Assembly: GCF_038181555.1 (NCBI RefSeq)
Contig: NZ_JBBWUA010000024.1
Coordinates: 1 to 49,795 of the forward strand
DNA length: 49,795 nucleotides
Reading direction: 5' to 3'
From: Desulfitobacterium sp038181555
Lineage (GTDB): Bacteria; Bacillota; Desulfitobacteriia; Desulfitobacteriales; Desulfitobacteriaceae
Every line of letters begins with the position of its first letter. Position 1 is the stretch's first letter. The position numbers and the translations under genes are program-made. Below the pieces are notes generated by a model. It was not told where the DNA came from and made no database searches. It saw nothing but the letters and a program-made list of their open reading frames with translations. Positions 26,871-34,928 of this stretch are shown one piece after another.

Positions 26871-27002
26871 GAGGATTCCTCCCTATCAACTAAAATGTAT
26901 TGTGTATACATAATACCATATCGGTTTGTGTATTTCAATACTTTCGTTTTGAACGAGAGGAATTTATTCAATAATTAATCTACGAGGAATCTTTTTTAGA
27001 TA

Positions 27003-27425
27003 CTACTCATCTTTGTTTTCATTGACAATCTTTTCGAATTCTTGCCAAATAGGATGTTTACGTGCATCGGTGCTTCTTCCCGTGCGATCCACAAATACAT
27101 GAATCGTAGTTCCTTCGGCTAACAGTATATCATCTCTTAAGACTTTATAGGTAAAGGTGAGTTTTCGGGATGAAAAGCTTTCCAAGCTCGTTTCAATGAT
27201 GAGTTGATCATCATAAAGTGCGGGACGACGATAACGGCATGTTGCCTCGACAACTGCAACAGCAAGCCCCTGCTTCTCAAAAGTAGTGTAGTCTAAGCCA
27301 GCGCTGCGCAAGAATTCAGTGCGTCCTACTTCAAACCACACGAGATAATTGGAGTGATAGACGATACCCATTTGATCCGTTTCTGCATAACGGACGCGTA
27401 CTGGTGTCTGATTCGTTAAAAACAT
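27003..27425 (-). CDS. Acyl-CoA thioesterase, YbgC/hotdog family
   Basis: A 140-aa hotdog-fold thioesterase. The N-terminal VRYAETDQMGIVYHSNYLVWFE motif contains the Asp and the His used in the 4-hydroxybenzoyl-CoA/YbgC family. Such enzymes release fatty acyl groups from CoA or ACP. ATG has AAGGAGGG 6 bases upstream. Substrate unknown. It is monocistronic, between the 51-aa ORF and the LysM-G5-M23 peptidase gene. Confidence 0.88.
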   Translation of the reverse strand: MFLTNQTPVRVRYAETDQMGIVYHSNYLVWFEVGRTEFLRSAGLDYTTFEKQGLAVAVVEATCRYRRPALYDDQLIIETSLESFSSRKLTFTYKVLRDDILLAEGTTIHVFVDRTGRSTDARKHPIWQEFEKIVNENKDE

Positions 27426-27558
27426 AAGATACCCTCCTTAAATTCCATCAATAGCTTATAGTCATGCTATAGTTAACCCTGTCTATCTCTTCCGGCGATA
27501 AGTATAAAGAACCCGACTTCGCTACACTATAATTTTATAACATTCTGATAGTAAAATG

Positions 27559-27580
27559 AAAAGCGCCCTAAGGCGCCTTA
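27559..27580 (-). terminator. Terminator after the M23 peptidase gene
   Basis: On the minus strand AAGGCGCC, a short loop and a GGGCGCTTTT arm form an imperfect GC-rich hairpin with a following T-rich stretch, just after the stop codon at 27585. Confidence 0.55.
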
Positions 27581-27584
27581 ATGG

Positions 27585-28970
27585 TCAGGGTAAATAAGTT
27601 ATTGGGTTTGTGGTATCACCGTTAGAAAGCACTTCAAAATGAAGATGAGCTCCTGTGGAACGACCGGTAGAGCCTACGAGGCCAATGGTTTCATTTCCAC
27701 TCACTTGCTGCCCTTTAGAAACATACAATTCAGAGGCATGTGCATAACGAGTAGCGACGCCATTACCATGATCGATGAGGATCATATTGCCATAGCCTCC
27801 ACTCCATCCAGCAGCCGTGACAGTTCCACTTGCGGCGGCGACGAATGGATCTCCTGTGTTACCATCAATATCTAATCCGGTATGGAAACTACCCCAACGA
27901 TAGCCGTAATATGAGTTAAGTCCTCCCTGCAGAGGCCAACTTAATCCGGATACTTTTCCCGATCCACGAGAAAGAGCAACTTTGGAAGAAGAAGCATAGG
28001 TTGGCCCTTTGGCAATGATTTGAGTTTTTGGCTCTTGAGTAATTTTTTCATCTAATACTTCTTTTTCGATATTTTTGCCATTTTCCTGTACATAGGAGAA
28101 GGTGACTATTTTATTCCCATCCTTCCCCTCTTGGCGCACCATCGAGGAACCGCTAGGCAAGCTGTAATCCGTCTTAGAAATTACATCAAAGGGAATTGTT
28201 TCTTCACCAGTGTAGATCCCTTTGCTTATTACAGTTAGGTAAGGTGTTACTTTGACTAAATTGATTTTGTCGCCAACTTTGATGGTGGTGTCTTCATCCG
28301 TCCCTGGGTTGCCAGCCAATACTTCCTTGGTCAGCATGTTGTTTTTACGAGCGATGAGCCACCAGGAATCATTGGCTTGGGCAATATACTCCTTTTTAGT
28401 CTCATGTCCTTTTGTTAATAATTCCAAGACATTCTCCGGTGTGCTAAATTCAGTTGACTGGACTTCGATGGGTTGAGTGGTTATAGCTTCTCTAAATTCT
28501 ACGGAAGAAATCTGATTGTTCTTACTGGGTTTTGTATAGATTTCTTGATAGGACTTAAGAATATTATCGAACTCTTCTTTGCTAGCTAGGACTGCAATAG
28601 GTTTATCTTCGATGGAAAATTGATATCCTTCAAAATATGTATGTATTAAGTTGTCAAGCTTACCTTCTGTTACATAGTTCTCTTGTAGAGCCCCTTTTCT
28701 GACTCGTAAATCTTGGAACTCTATTTTGTCATGAGTCTTTGCAACAAATCCTAAAGATTCCCCTCGTGAAACAAGGATACGCTCAATGAGTTGTTCACCT
28801 TCGTCGGAGGTAGCTACATAACCTATGTTTTGGCCGTTTAAGAATAACACGGATGCTGTTGTCGTACTTCCGTAATACAGGCTACCGGCTAATACTGCAC
28901 TCAGTCCAATTACCCCTAAGACGATTTTGGGAGATCTAAGGGATGCTTTTGGGTCGGAAAACATACCCAA
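27585..28970 (-). CDS. Membrane-anchored LysM-G5-M23 peptidoglycan endopeptidase
   Basis: Cell-wall hydrolase family of the DacA-SpoIIQ-LytM type. Order: short cytoplasmic N-terminus, one membrane segment (PKIVLGVIGLSAVLAGSLYY), an extracellular region, a LysM-like motif (YIAQANDSWWLIARKNNM ... VGDKINLV), a G5 domain (about residues 240-320) and a C-terminal M23 peptidase. The zinc motifs HTGLDIDG (HxxxD) and HLHFE are intact, so the enzyme is probably active. The start is uncertain. The only canonical in-frame starts are TTG at 28970 and ATG at 28964, both with only a weak, distant AAAGGA. The strong AGGAGG (29016-29021) stands 9 bases before an ATT at 29006 in the same frame, and an in-frame stop lies just upstream of that site. 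Confidence 0.88.
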   Translation of the reverse strand: MGMFSDPKASLRSPKIVLGVIGLSAVLAGSLYYGSTTTASVLFLNGQNIGYVATSDEGEQLIERILVSRGESLGFVAKTHDKIEFQDLRVRKGALQENYVTEGKLDNLIHTYFEGYQFSIEDKPIAVLASKEEFDNILKSYQEIYTKPSKNNQISSVEFREAITTQPIEVQSTEFSTPENVLELLTKGHETKKEYIAQANDSWWLIARKNNMLTKEVLAGNPGTDEDTTIKVGDKINLVKVTPYLTVISKGIYTGEETIPFDVISKTDYSLPSGSSMVRQEGKDGNKIVTFSYVQENGKNIEKEVLDEKITQEPKTQIIAKGPTYASSSKVALSRGSGKVSGLSWPLQGGLNSYYGYRWGSFHTGLDIDGNTGDPFVAAASGTVTAAGWSGGYGNMILIDHGNGVATRYAHASELYVSKGQQVSGNETIGLVGSTGRSTGAHLHFEVLSNGDTTNPITYLP

Positions 28971-29015
28971 TAGCTTGGTGATGTTTCCTTTAATACTTTG
29001 GAGAATACTAATAAG

Positions 29016-29021
29016 CCTCCT
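29016..29021 (-). promoter_or_regulatory. Strong Shine-Dalgarno facing an ATT codon
   Basis: AGGAGG lies 9 bases before ATT (29004-29006), which is in frame with the M23 peptidase. No ATG, GTG or TTG is at this distance. Confidence 0.5.
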
Positions 29022-29150
29022 TTCTCATTGGACAAGCCACAGATATTATTATATCATATAATCACTGTTAATCACGGAGAAATAATCATAGAAAAAAGCA
29101 AATTTATGCTACCCGGTGGGCAGTTTGTTTTATGAAAAGGAGTTGCATGG

Positions 29151-29318
29151 ATGGAGATTAATACCCTTATCGAGCGAATTAATGAACTATCACGGAAACA
29201 AAGATCGACTGGATTAGAGGAATGGGAAAAAGCTGAACAAGAAGCCCTGCGCCAAGAATATCTAGGTTTTATTCGCGGGCAGGTCAATGATACACTCAGC
29301 CAAATCAAGGGTGATTAA
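29151..29318 (+). CDS. DUF896 (YnzC-like) family protein
   Basis: A 55-aa protein with the DUF896/YnzC pattern: INTLIERINELSRKQRSTGL, then EKAEQEALRQEYLGFIRGQ. The family is a small two-helix protein of unknown role, widespread in Firmicutes and linked to the SOS regulon in Bacillus. ATG at 29151 has AGGAG 8 bases upstream; the ATG four bases earlier is out of frame. Strong hairpin terminator follows at 29370-29425. Confidence 0.85.
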   Translation: MEINTLIERINELSRKQRSTGLEEWEKAEQEALRQEYLGFIRGQVNDTLSQIKGD

Positions 29319-29369
29319 GCTTAGAAATGATTCACATCACAGAGTAAATTAATAATTGTAATAGCCAAA

Positions 29370-29425
29370 GCCTGCCTACAAATACGTCAGCGCTGTCGTA
29401 TTTGTAGACAGGCCATTATTTTTTC
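29370..29425 (+). terminator. Long hairpin terminator after the DUF896 gene
   Basis: A 17-bp stem, GCCTGCCTACAAATACG (29370-29386) with CGTATTTGTAGACAGGC (29397-29413), has one G-T pair and a loop that can itself pair (CAGCGCTG). ATTATTTTTT follows. Confidence 0.85.
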
Positions 29426-29498
29426 AAAGCAATCCACGTATTTTAAATTCTCAAGAATACATACTAACTTTAGACGACATATTTGAGGAGGGATTGCC

Positions 29499-29750
29499 TT
29501 GCCTGAACGCATCATGAAATATGGAGGAGTAAAATTTCGTAACCTTGTGCCTCCCGTGAAAATTAATCGCTTTGTCAATAAGCTTGCTCAGAATAAAAAA
29601 GATTCGCTCTTCGAAATCGCCACCGAATTAAGTGATGCAGGAATGATTGAAATACTCAATGACAGGACCCAAAGCACCATCGATAAGGATACCTTGGATC
29701 TTCAGAAGCCGAACAATGAAGAAGTCAACCTAGGAAATCGCAAACTATAG
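29499..29750 (+). CDS. Hypothetical protein (83 aa)
   Basis: Start TTG at 29499 with GGAGG 7 bases upstream. The protein reads MPERIMKYGGVKFRNL, has a basic N-terminus and an acidic C-terminal half (NDRTQSTIDKDTLDL...), is predicted soluble, and has no Cys. I do not recognise the family. The clear ribosome site and the absence of a longer ORF on the other strand support that it is real. Hairpins at 29766-29810 and 29873-29931 follow. Confidence 0.6.
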   Translation: MPERIMKYGGVKFRNLVPPVKINRFVNKLAQNKKDSLFEIATELSDAGMIEILNDRTQSTIDKDTLDLQKPNNEEVNLGNRKL

Positions 29751-29765
29751 ATGTTAAAGAAAACC

Positions 29766-29810
29766 CGACTTCGCCGAGTCTTTCATCACTCTTCCATAAA
29801 GGCGAAGTCG
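29766..29810 (-). terminator. Hairpin CGACTTCGCC / GGCGAAGTCG
   Basis: Perfect 10-bp arms (29766-29775 and 29801-29810). On the minus strand GGGTTTTCTTT follows, so it can act as a terminator for transcripts arriving from pyk. A closely similar stretch (AAAGAACCCGACTTCGC) occurs at 27507-27523 without its partner arm. Confidence 0.5.
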
Positions 29811-29872
29811 TTGGTTGCCCTTATACTGGAGGAAAGTATGCAACGAAGTTATATTTTCTGAAAGTGAAATAA

Positions 29873-29934
29873 AAACTACTCCCCTAGTGTTAGCTGGCTA
29901 TTTTTAGCCAACGAGCAAGGGGAGTAGTTTTACT
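29873..29934. terminator. Bidirectional terminator between the 83-aa ORF and pyk
   Basis: AAACTACTCCCCT pairs with AGGGGAGTAGTTT, and an inner GGCTA/TAGCC hairpin lies in the loop. TTTTACTTT follows on the plus strand and a run of A precedes it, so it can work in both directions. Confidence 0.75.
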
Positions 29935-29996
29935 TTAATGAGTCTTTCAAGCCGCTTTACTCACACCAGATGAAAAAATTGTGTCTGGATCGAGAA

Positions 29997-31730
29997 TTAT
30001 AAAATGCTGACTATCCCGTCGTAGACGACTCCGGCGAGGGCATCCACAGTCAATATTTGGCCGTTCTTAATTTTCTTGATGACATCTTTCGCCCCGACGA
30101 TGGCTGGAATTCCATAGTTTAAAGCGGCGAGAGCACCATGGGAAGTAAGTCCCCCTTCTTCGACAACGAGGGCTCCAGCTTTGGCGATTAAGCTTATCAT
30201 TTCTTTATCGGTATAAGGAGCGATAAGTATATCTCCCTGTTTGAAGGAATCAAGGTCGGCATCAGATGTTCGCGCTGACCCAGAATAAGATTTGCGCCCA
30301 ATCCCAGTTCCCTTGGCAATCACATCGCCAATCACTTGAACCTTAATGATATTAGTGGTTCCTACTTTTCCAACAGGAACCCCTGCCGTAATGACGACCA
30401 CATCCCCTGTTTTTATGAGTTGATGAGAAATCCCTTGATTAACAGAAACAGATAGGAGTTGGTCGGTATCGGAGCTTTCCGGTATGAGCAGAGGGTTAAT
30501 TCCCCATGATAAGGAGAGCTGACGTGCTACCTGTGCAAATGGAGTAGCTGCAATGATCAGAGATTGGGGTCGGTATTTAGCGATCATGCGGGCTGTTAAG
30601 CCCGAATGGGTTGGGGTAAGTATGGCTGCAGCCTCTAAGTCCCTAGCAATGGTATAGCTGGCATGACTGATCGCTTCAGCGATGTTAATATGTGGATCAT
30701 AAAAGGTACGCCCATCAAGATAGTGCTTTTCTGTCTGGAGGGCAATTTTATTCATCATCTGAACGGCTTCAATAGGATACTGACCGGCAGCAGTTTCCCC
30801 GGAAAGCATAATTGCATCTGTACCATCTAAGATGGCATTGGCCACATCACTGGCTTCTGCTCGAGTAGGCCGAGGATTACGCATCATGGAATCCAACATT
30901 TGGGTGGCCACGATAACAGGTTTGCCTAAGCTATGACATTTATTAATCATATCCTTTTGGTGGATGGGCACCTCTTCCACCGGGACCTCGACCCCTAGAT
31001 CTCCCCGGGCAACCATAAGCCCGTCCGAGACTTCTAATATTTCGTCTAAATTATCAATGCCTTCACGACTTTCAATCTTAGCAATGATTTTTACATTAGA
31101 CCCCTCTTCTTCTACTATACGCCGCACGGCTAAGATGTCGGCTGCCTTGCGAGCAAAAGAAGCCGCAATGAAATCAATTCCTTCCCGTAGTCCAAAAAGA
31201 ATATCTTCTCGGTCCTTTTCCGTAATGGCAGGAAGTTGAATGGAAACTCCCGGGATATTAACCCCTTTTTTCGATTTCAAAAGCCCACCATTTTGGATTC
31301 TGGTGGTAATTTGTTCTTCTGCTATAGAAATGACTTCGAGATCAATGAGACCATCATCAAGAAGTATATGAGTGCCTTGACTGACCTCTTGCCAAAGTTC
31401 GGGATAGGTGATGCCTACTCTCTCTGCTGAACCAAGTGTCGAAAGATCCCCATCAAGAATAAATATTGCCTCACGATTTAATTGAACCCCTGAATCAGGG
31501 ACCGTACCTGTACGGATTTCCGGACCCTTGGTATCAAGAAGAATTCCTAAATGGATATCGAGCTTTTGAGCCTCTTCCCGTAAAGTGCGAATCCGCTTGC
31601 CATGCTCAGCATGGGTGCCATGAGAGAAATTTAAACGAGCTACATTCATTCCAGCCTTGAGCAGCTGATGGATATTTTCCTTGGATTCGCTGGCTGGTCC
31701 GATCGTACAAACTATTTTTGTTCTGCGCAT
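29997..31730 (-). CDS. pyk: Pyruvate kinase with C-terminal PEP-utilising domain
   Basis: Last step of glycolysis: PEP plus ADP to pyruvate plus ATP. The catalytic (beta/alpha)8 barrel carries RLNFSHGTHAEH, LLDTKGPEIRTG, the K in IIAKIESREG, MVARGDLGVEV and VATQMLDSMM. The 577-aa chain has an extra C-terminal domain of about 100 residues with EEGGLTSHGALAALNYGIPAIVG, the PEP-utilising TSH motif also found in Bacillus and other Gram-positive pyruvate kinases. ATG has GGAGGG upstream. Its stop is shared with a strong hairpin, and gap lies directly upstream on the same strand. Confidence 0.95.
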   Translation of the reverse strand: MRRTKIVCTIGPASESKENIHQLLKAGMNVARLNFSHGTHAEHGKRIRTLREEAQKLDIHLGILLDTKGPEIRTGTVPDSGVQLNREAIFILDGDLSTLGSAERVGITYPELWQEVSQGTHILLDDGLIDLEVISIAEEQITTRIQNGGLLKSKKGVNIPGVSIQLPAITEKDREDILFGLREGIDFIAASFARKAADILAVRRIVEEEGSNVKIIAKIESREGIDNLDEILEVSDGLMVARGDLGVEVPVEEVPIHQKDMINKCHSLGKPVIVATQMLDSMMRNPRPTRAEASDVANAILDGTDAIMLSGETAAGQYPIEAVQMMNKIALQTEKHYLDGRTFYDPHINIAEAISHASYTIARDLEAAAILTPTHSGLTARMIAKYRPQSLIIAATPFAQVARQLSLSWGINPLLIPESSDTDQLLSVSVNQGISHQLIKTGDVVVITAGVPVGKVGTTNIIKVQVIGDVIAKGTGIGRKSYSGSARTSDADLDSFKQGDILIAPYTDKEMISLIAKAGALVVEEGGLTSHGALAALNYGIPAIVGAKDVIKKIKNGQILTVDALAGVVYDGIVSIL

Positions 31731-31785
31731 ATATTTCCCTCCGCTAAAAGATTTGACCTTGCTGTGTAAAGACCAAACATACGAT

Positions 31786-31809
31786 AAAGAAGCGGGTCAC
31801 CGCTTCTTT
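31786..31809 (-). terminator. Terminator between gap and pyk
   Basis: Perfect 10-bp stem AAAGAAGCGG (31786-31795) with CCGCTTCTTT (31800-31809) and a GTCA loop, followed on the minus strand by TTTAT. It can also act on the plus strand (CTTCTTTTC). Confidence 0.65.
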
Positions 31810-31858
31810 TCGGATTCTTTCTAAATTTTACTATTCTTTAGGGCAAAAAGATAGAGTA

Positions 31859-32869
31859 TTATATTCCTTTGCTTGCCATAAGCTCAATAAGATCAATGAG
31901 TCGGTTGGAATAGCCCCATTCATTATCATACCAAGCGAGAACTTTAACCATACGGTCGCCTAGCATCATGGTTGACAGACCATCAATAATGCAGCTATAG
32001 GGATTTCCGTTATAGTCATGGGAAACTAAAGGCAGTTCTGTATAGGCTAAATAGCCTTTTAGCTTTCCTTCGGCTGCTGATTTAAGCTTCTCGTTCACTT
32101 CTTCTTTAGTCGTAGCTTTCGTGAGGTTCGCAACAAAATCTATTAAGGAAACATTGGGGGTAGGTACTCGCACGGCTAAGCCGTTAAGCTTGCCTTTTAA
32201 TTCAGGAAGGACTAATTCTACCGCTTTGGCCGCTCCCGTGGTCGTGGGAATCATGGATTGATATGCTGCCCGCGCCCGGCGCCAGTCTTTATGCTCTAAG
32301 TCCAAAATACGTTGATCATTCGTAACTGAGTGGGTTGTGGTCATCATCCCTTGTTCAATCCCAAACTCCTCAAGGAGCACCTTTGCTATGGGGGCTAAGC
32401 AGTTGGTAGTACAGGAAGCGTTAGAAATGATATGGTGCTCGGCAGGATTGTAATGATGGTCGTTCACTCCCATAACGATTGTAATATCTTCATTCTTTCC
32501 GGGAGCAGAGATAACAACTTTTTTAGCTCCTGCTTGAAGATGAAGAGCGGCTTGGTCACGCTTTGTGAAACGTCCGGTGGATTCGATAATTAGATCCACC
32601 CCTAGGTCTTTCCACGGAAGGTTCTCCGGATTTTTTTCAGCTAGTAACTGTACTTTCTGGTTCATTGCTTCAAGGGTGTTTTCCGTCACGTTTACATCGT
32701 AAGGCAAAATACCGTGTATGGAATCGTATTTAAAAAGATGACCTAATAAGTCTGGACTCCCCAGATCATTGATAGCAACAAGCTCGATAGGGCTTTTTCT
32801 TTCTAAGATAGCTCGCATGGAAAGGCGGCCAATTCGGCCGAAACCATTAATTGCAACTCGCACGCTCAT
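31859..32869 (-). CDS. gap: Glyceraldehyde-3-phosphate dehydrogenase
   Basis: Glycolytic NAD-linked enzyme. The Rossmann motif is NGFGRIGR, and LVAINDLG has Asn-Asp after the second strand, as in NAD-preferring GapA. The catalytic Cys is in SNASCTTNCLAP and the catalytic His is in TTTHSVTN. The 336-aa length is normal. ATG has GAGGAGGG 9 bases upstream. It is one gene upstream of pyk but separated by a terminator-like hairpin. A 12-bp palindrome ATTAGTACTAAT (32907-32918) lies in its upstream region. Confidence 0.95.
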   Translation of the reverse strand: MSVRVAINGFGRIGRLSMRAILERKSPIELVAINDLGSPDLLGHLFKYDSIHGILPYDVNVTENTLEAMNQKVQLLAEKNPENLPWKDLGVDLIIESTGRFTKRDQAALHLQAGAKKVVISAPGKNEDITIVMGVNDHHYNPAEHHIISNASCTTNCLAPIAKVLLEEFGIEQGMMTTTHSVTNDQRILDLEHKDWRRARAAYQSMIPTTTGAAKAVELVLPELKGKLNGLAVRVPTPNVSLIDFVANLTKATTKEEVNEKLKSAAEGKLKGYLAYTELPLVSHDYNGNPYSCIIDGLSTMMLGDRMVKVLAWYDNEWGYSNRLIDLIELMASKGI

Positions 32870-32937
32870 TCTGGAAAACCCTCCTCAATTTTGGTCATTT
32901 GTACTCATTAGTACTAATCTATATTTTACCAATAAGG

Positions 32938-32966
32938 CAAAAAAAATGCAAAGTATTTCGCTTTGC
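32938..32966 (-). terminator. Terminator after the double-P-loop ATPase gene
   Basis: GCAAAG (32948-32953) pairs with CTTTGC (32961-32966), and an uninterrupted T-run (complement of AAAAAAAA) follows on the minus strand. Confidence 0.65.
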
Positions 32967-33004
32967 TTGATGGTAATTATTGATAATTTTATATCCGGAT
33001 CTTT

Positions 33005-34105
33005 TTAATGAATCGCTTTCCTAATCCTTTCGAGAACGGAATAGAGTTTTTTATCAATTGCTTCAAACTTCATTGCCGGGATATAATATCTCTCTAGTTC
33101 ATCATGTAGCTTCTTTGCTCTCTGGGAATGAGTCTGGGCTCTCTGGATGCTTTGCTCTACCCGACTCCGACAATCATCGATATACTCTTCATAAACCGTT
33201 AGACTCGACCGATCGAGATAATGGTCAAAATCAAGAGAAACTACAGCTCCGGAGAACTCAGGGGTATAGGGATAGTGTTCAGAAGATACAGCTAAGGCTG
33301 TTTTGAGCTCCGGAATAATGAGCAAATCTATCTTATCTGGTTCGAGAGCATTGTGATATATTTCCACATCATAATTCAGTAGTTTGGCATCCTCTGCCAT
33401 GTGGGTTAAGAAGCTGGATTTACCTGTCCCGGCTTGCCCAGTCAACAGATAGAGGGTCTGCATGCCTAGGATAAGGCTGTCAATATATTGAATTCTTCCT
33501 TGGGGAGTGTGCGCCCAAGTAAATAAACGACGAATTTTCCCGGATCCTTGGCCGGAAGAAGCTTGATAAAGCTCACGACTAAGGTTTAAGTAAAGCTGAT
33601 TGATTCCCTGCCAGTTTTGATGCGGTTGAATATAGAACTCCCATTCATCCATGGCGTTTTTGGCATCTTTTAAGGCAAAATAAGCACTCTGAAAGCAACG
33701 GCTAATCTCTTTGTTGCAGTCAATAATATCTTTTTTGTGCGGGATAATTAAAGAATCGTCCCAGTACTCTCCTAAATTAATGATTTCGTCCACAGCTCCT
33801 GGGGTTTGCGGATCGACGATATGGGGAGAAGTACCATCTAATAAGGCAATTCCTAATTCTGGCACAACAATCCCATCAATCGAATTATTGTCAGAGGAGC
33901 AGCAATGATATTCTAGATCATAGCCAGCCTTAAGCATCTCTTCCCCGATTTTTTTCATAAAGGTCGACTTTCCTACCCCGGGTCCACCTTTAATAATATA
34001 GATATGGGTCGCATCAGTATCAGCTAAGTACTTGTAATAAGAATGAAAACCAAGATAAGTCACACCACCGGGGAACATTTTTCTAATCACTGGATTTTTC
34101 GACAT
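33005..34105 (-). CDS. ATPase with two P-loop domains (PRK06851-like)
   Basis: A 366-aa protein with two nucleotide-binding segments: KGGPGVGKSTFMKKIGEE in the first half and LLTGQAGTGKSSFLTHMAE in the second. Each half also has a YHNALEP- or YHCCSSDN-like element after strand two, so the protein is a tandem repeat of one domain. An unlabelled family in Clostridia (annotated as ATPase) shows this pattern; function unknown. The ATG at 34105 has GGGGAG 5 bases upstream; the TTG 18 bases earlier is weaker. A candidate terminator (32938-32966) is downstream. Confidence 0.75.
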   Translation of the reverse strand: MSKNPVIRKMFPGGVTYLGFHSYYKYLADTDATHIYIIKGGPGVGKSTFMKKIGEEMLKAGYDLEYHCCSSDNNSIDGIVVPELGIALLDGTSPHIVDPQTPGAVDEIINLGEYWDDSLIIPHKKDIIDCNKEISRCFQSAYFALKDAKNAMDEWEFYIQPHQNWQGINQLYLNLSRELYQASSGQGSGKIRRLFTWAHTPQGRIQYIDSLILGMQTLYLLTGQAGTGKSSFLTHMAEDAKLLNYDVEIYHNALEPDKIDLLIIPELKTALAVSSEHYPYTPEFSGAVVSLDFDHYLDRSSLTVYEEYIDDCRSRVEQSIQRAQTHSQRAKKLHDELERYYIPAMKFEAIDKKLYSVLERIRKAIH

Positions 34106-34198
34106 ATTGACTCCCCTTTCCAAAGGAATGTTCCTGCATCAATAATAGTATTCAGCTGCAGGCTAATGGGTGACAAGAAAAGATTCCCCATCAAAATA

Positions 34199-34231
34199 TA
34201 AAAAGAGGACCAGCTTACGCTGATCCCTCTC
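34199..34231 (-). terminator. Terminator after the 41-aa ORF
   Basis: On the minus strand AGAGGGATCAGC, a GTAA loop and GCTGGTCCTCT form a hairpin with one mismatch, then TTTTTAT. Confidence 0.75.
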
Positions 34232-34237
34232 CATGAG

Positions 34238-34363
34238 TTAAGGATGCCTGTACCCTTTATAGTCGTAGATGTTCCGTTCCTTCTGCATATCATATTCTTG
34301 ATAATGCGGGTCTCTCACGGTAACAGGAGATTTGGGACGCGATACTTTTTTATGTTTTCCCAT
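34238..34363 (-). CDS. Small basic hypothetical protein (41 aa)
   Basis: Open frame from ATG at 34363 to TAA at 34238. The peptide begins MGKHKKVSRPKSPVTVRD and ends DYKGYRHP, and is strongly basic at the N-terminus. The upstream AAAGG is a weak ribosome site; the following terminator (34199-34231) supports a real transcript. No domain recognised. Confidence 0.5.
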   Translation of the reverse strand: MGKHKKVSRPKSPVTVRDPHYQEYDMQKERNIYDYKGYRHP

Positions 34364-34474
34364 GCCAAAATCCGCCCTTTCTACGCCATAGTTTGAGCAC
34401 CCATACTTATTCTGAGTATATTCTCACTTCAATATGCAGTTTTGATGTAGTTTTGCCTTGAGCGAAAAAATCAA

Positions 34475-34867
34475 TCAATGGTGATGGTGATGCCCGTGAT
34501 CATGATTGTGTCCGTGATCATGATTATGGTTGCAAACAGCATTAGAAGAAACAAAGGTTCCGTCAGCATAGGATTGGGCGACAGCGCTTGCCGGTCCATT
34601 AGCTCCGCGAAGGATTTCTAGTCCAGCATTTTCAAGGCCGCTGATAGCTCCCGGCCCAATTCCCCCACAAATAACGGTCTCAACTCCTTTAGACTTTAAG
34701 AGTTGGGCAATCCCTTCGTGTTGATGCTGAAAATTTGCTGTATCGATGCGTTCTTGGCCGGAAACCTTTCCCTCTTGAATCTCAAAGAGAGTAAAGGCTT
34801 GACTGCGACCAAAATGCGCGTTCACAAGTTCCCCTTCTGTCGGAATGGCAATTTTTCTGTTCATCAT
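34475..34867 (-). CDS. NifX/NafY-family cofactor-binding protein with His-rich tail
   Basis: A 130-aa protein of the dinitrogenase iron-molybdenum cofactor-binding family (PF02579): KIAIPTEGELVNAHFGRSQAF, ETVICGGIGPGAISGLENAGLEI. After residue 105 the chain ends in a histidine tail with repeats of HNHDHGH and a HHHHH end, likely binding Ni, Zn or Co. In many anaerobes such proteins sit beside MRP/ParA-type Fe-S carriers or near molybdenum genes, and here the next upstream gene encodes a molybdopterin-binding protein. No nitrogenase genes are visible. Metal storage or delivery is an inference. The ATG ATG start has AGGTAGG upstream. Confidence 0.83.
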   Translation of the reverse strand: MMNRKIAIPTEGELVNAHFGRSQAFTLFEIQEGKVSGQERIDTANFQHQHEGIAQLLKSKGVETVICGGIGPGAISGLENAGLEILRGANGPASAVAQSYADGTFVSSNAVCNHNHDHGHNHDHGHHHHH

Positions 34868-34928
34868 ATAAACCTACCTTTCGAAACTGGATAAAATACT
34901 TGCCTGGCAATACGTTTGGGGTGTTTGT

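Noticed and set aside
32907..32918. CggR-type operator before gap
   Set aside because: ATTAGTACTAAT is a short perfect palindrome, but no cggR gene is next to gap and the motif does not match the known CggR site well enough.
34475..34867. Part of a nitrogenase cluster
   Set aside because: No nif genes occur in the window; the NifX-type domain is common in non-diazotrophic anaerobes.
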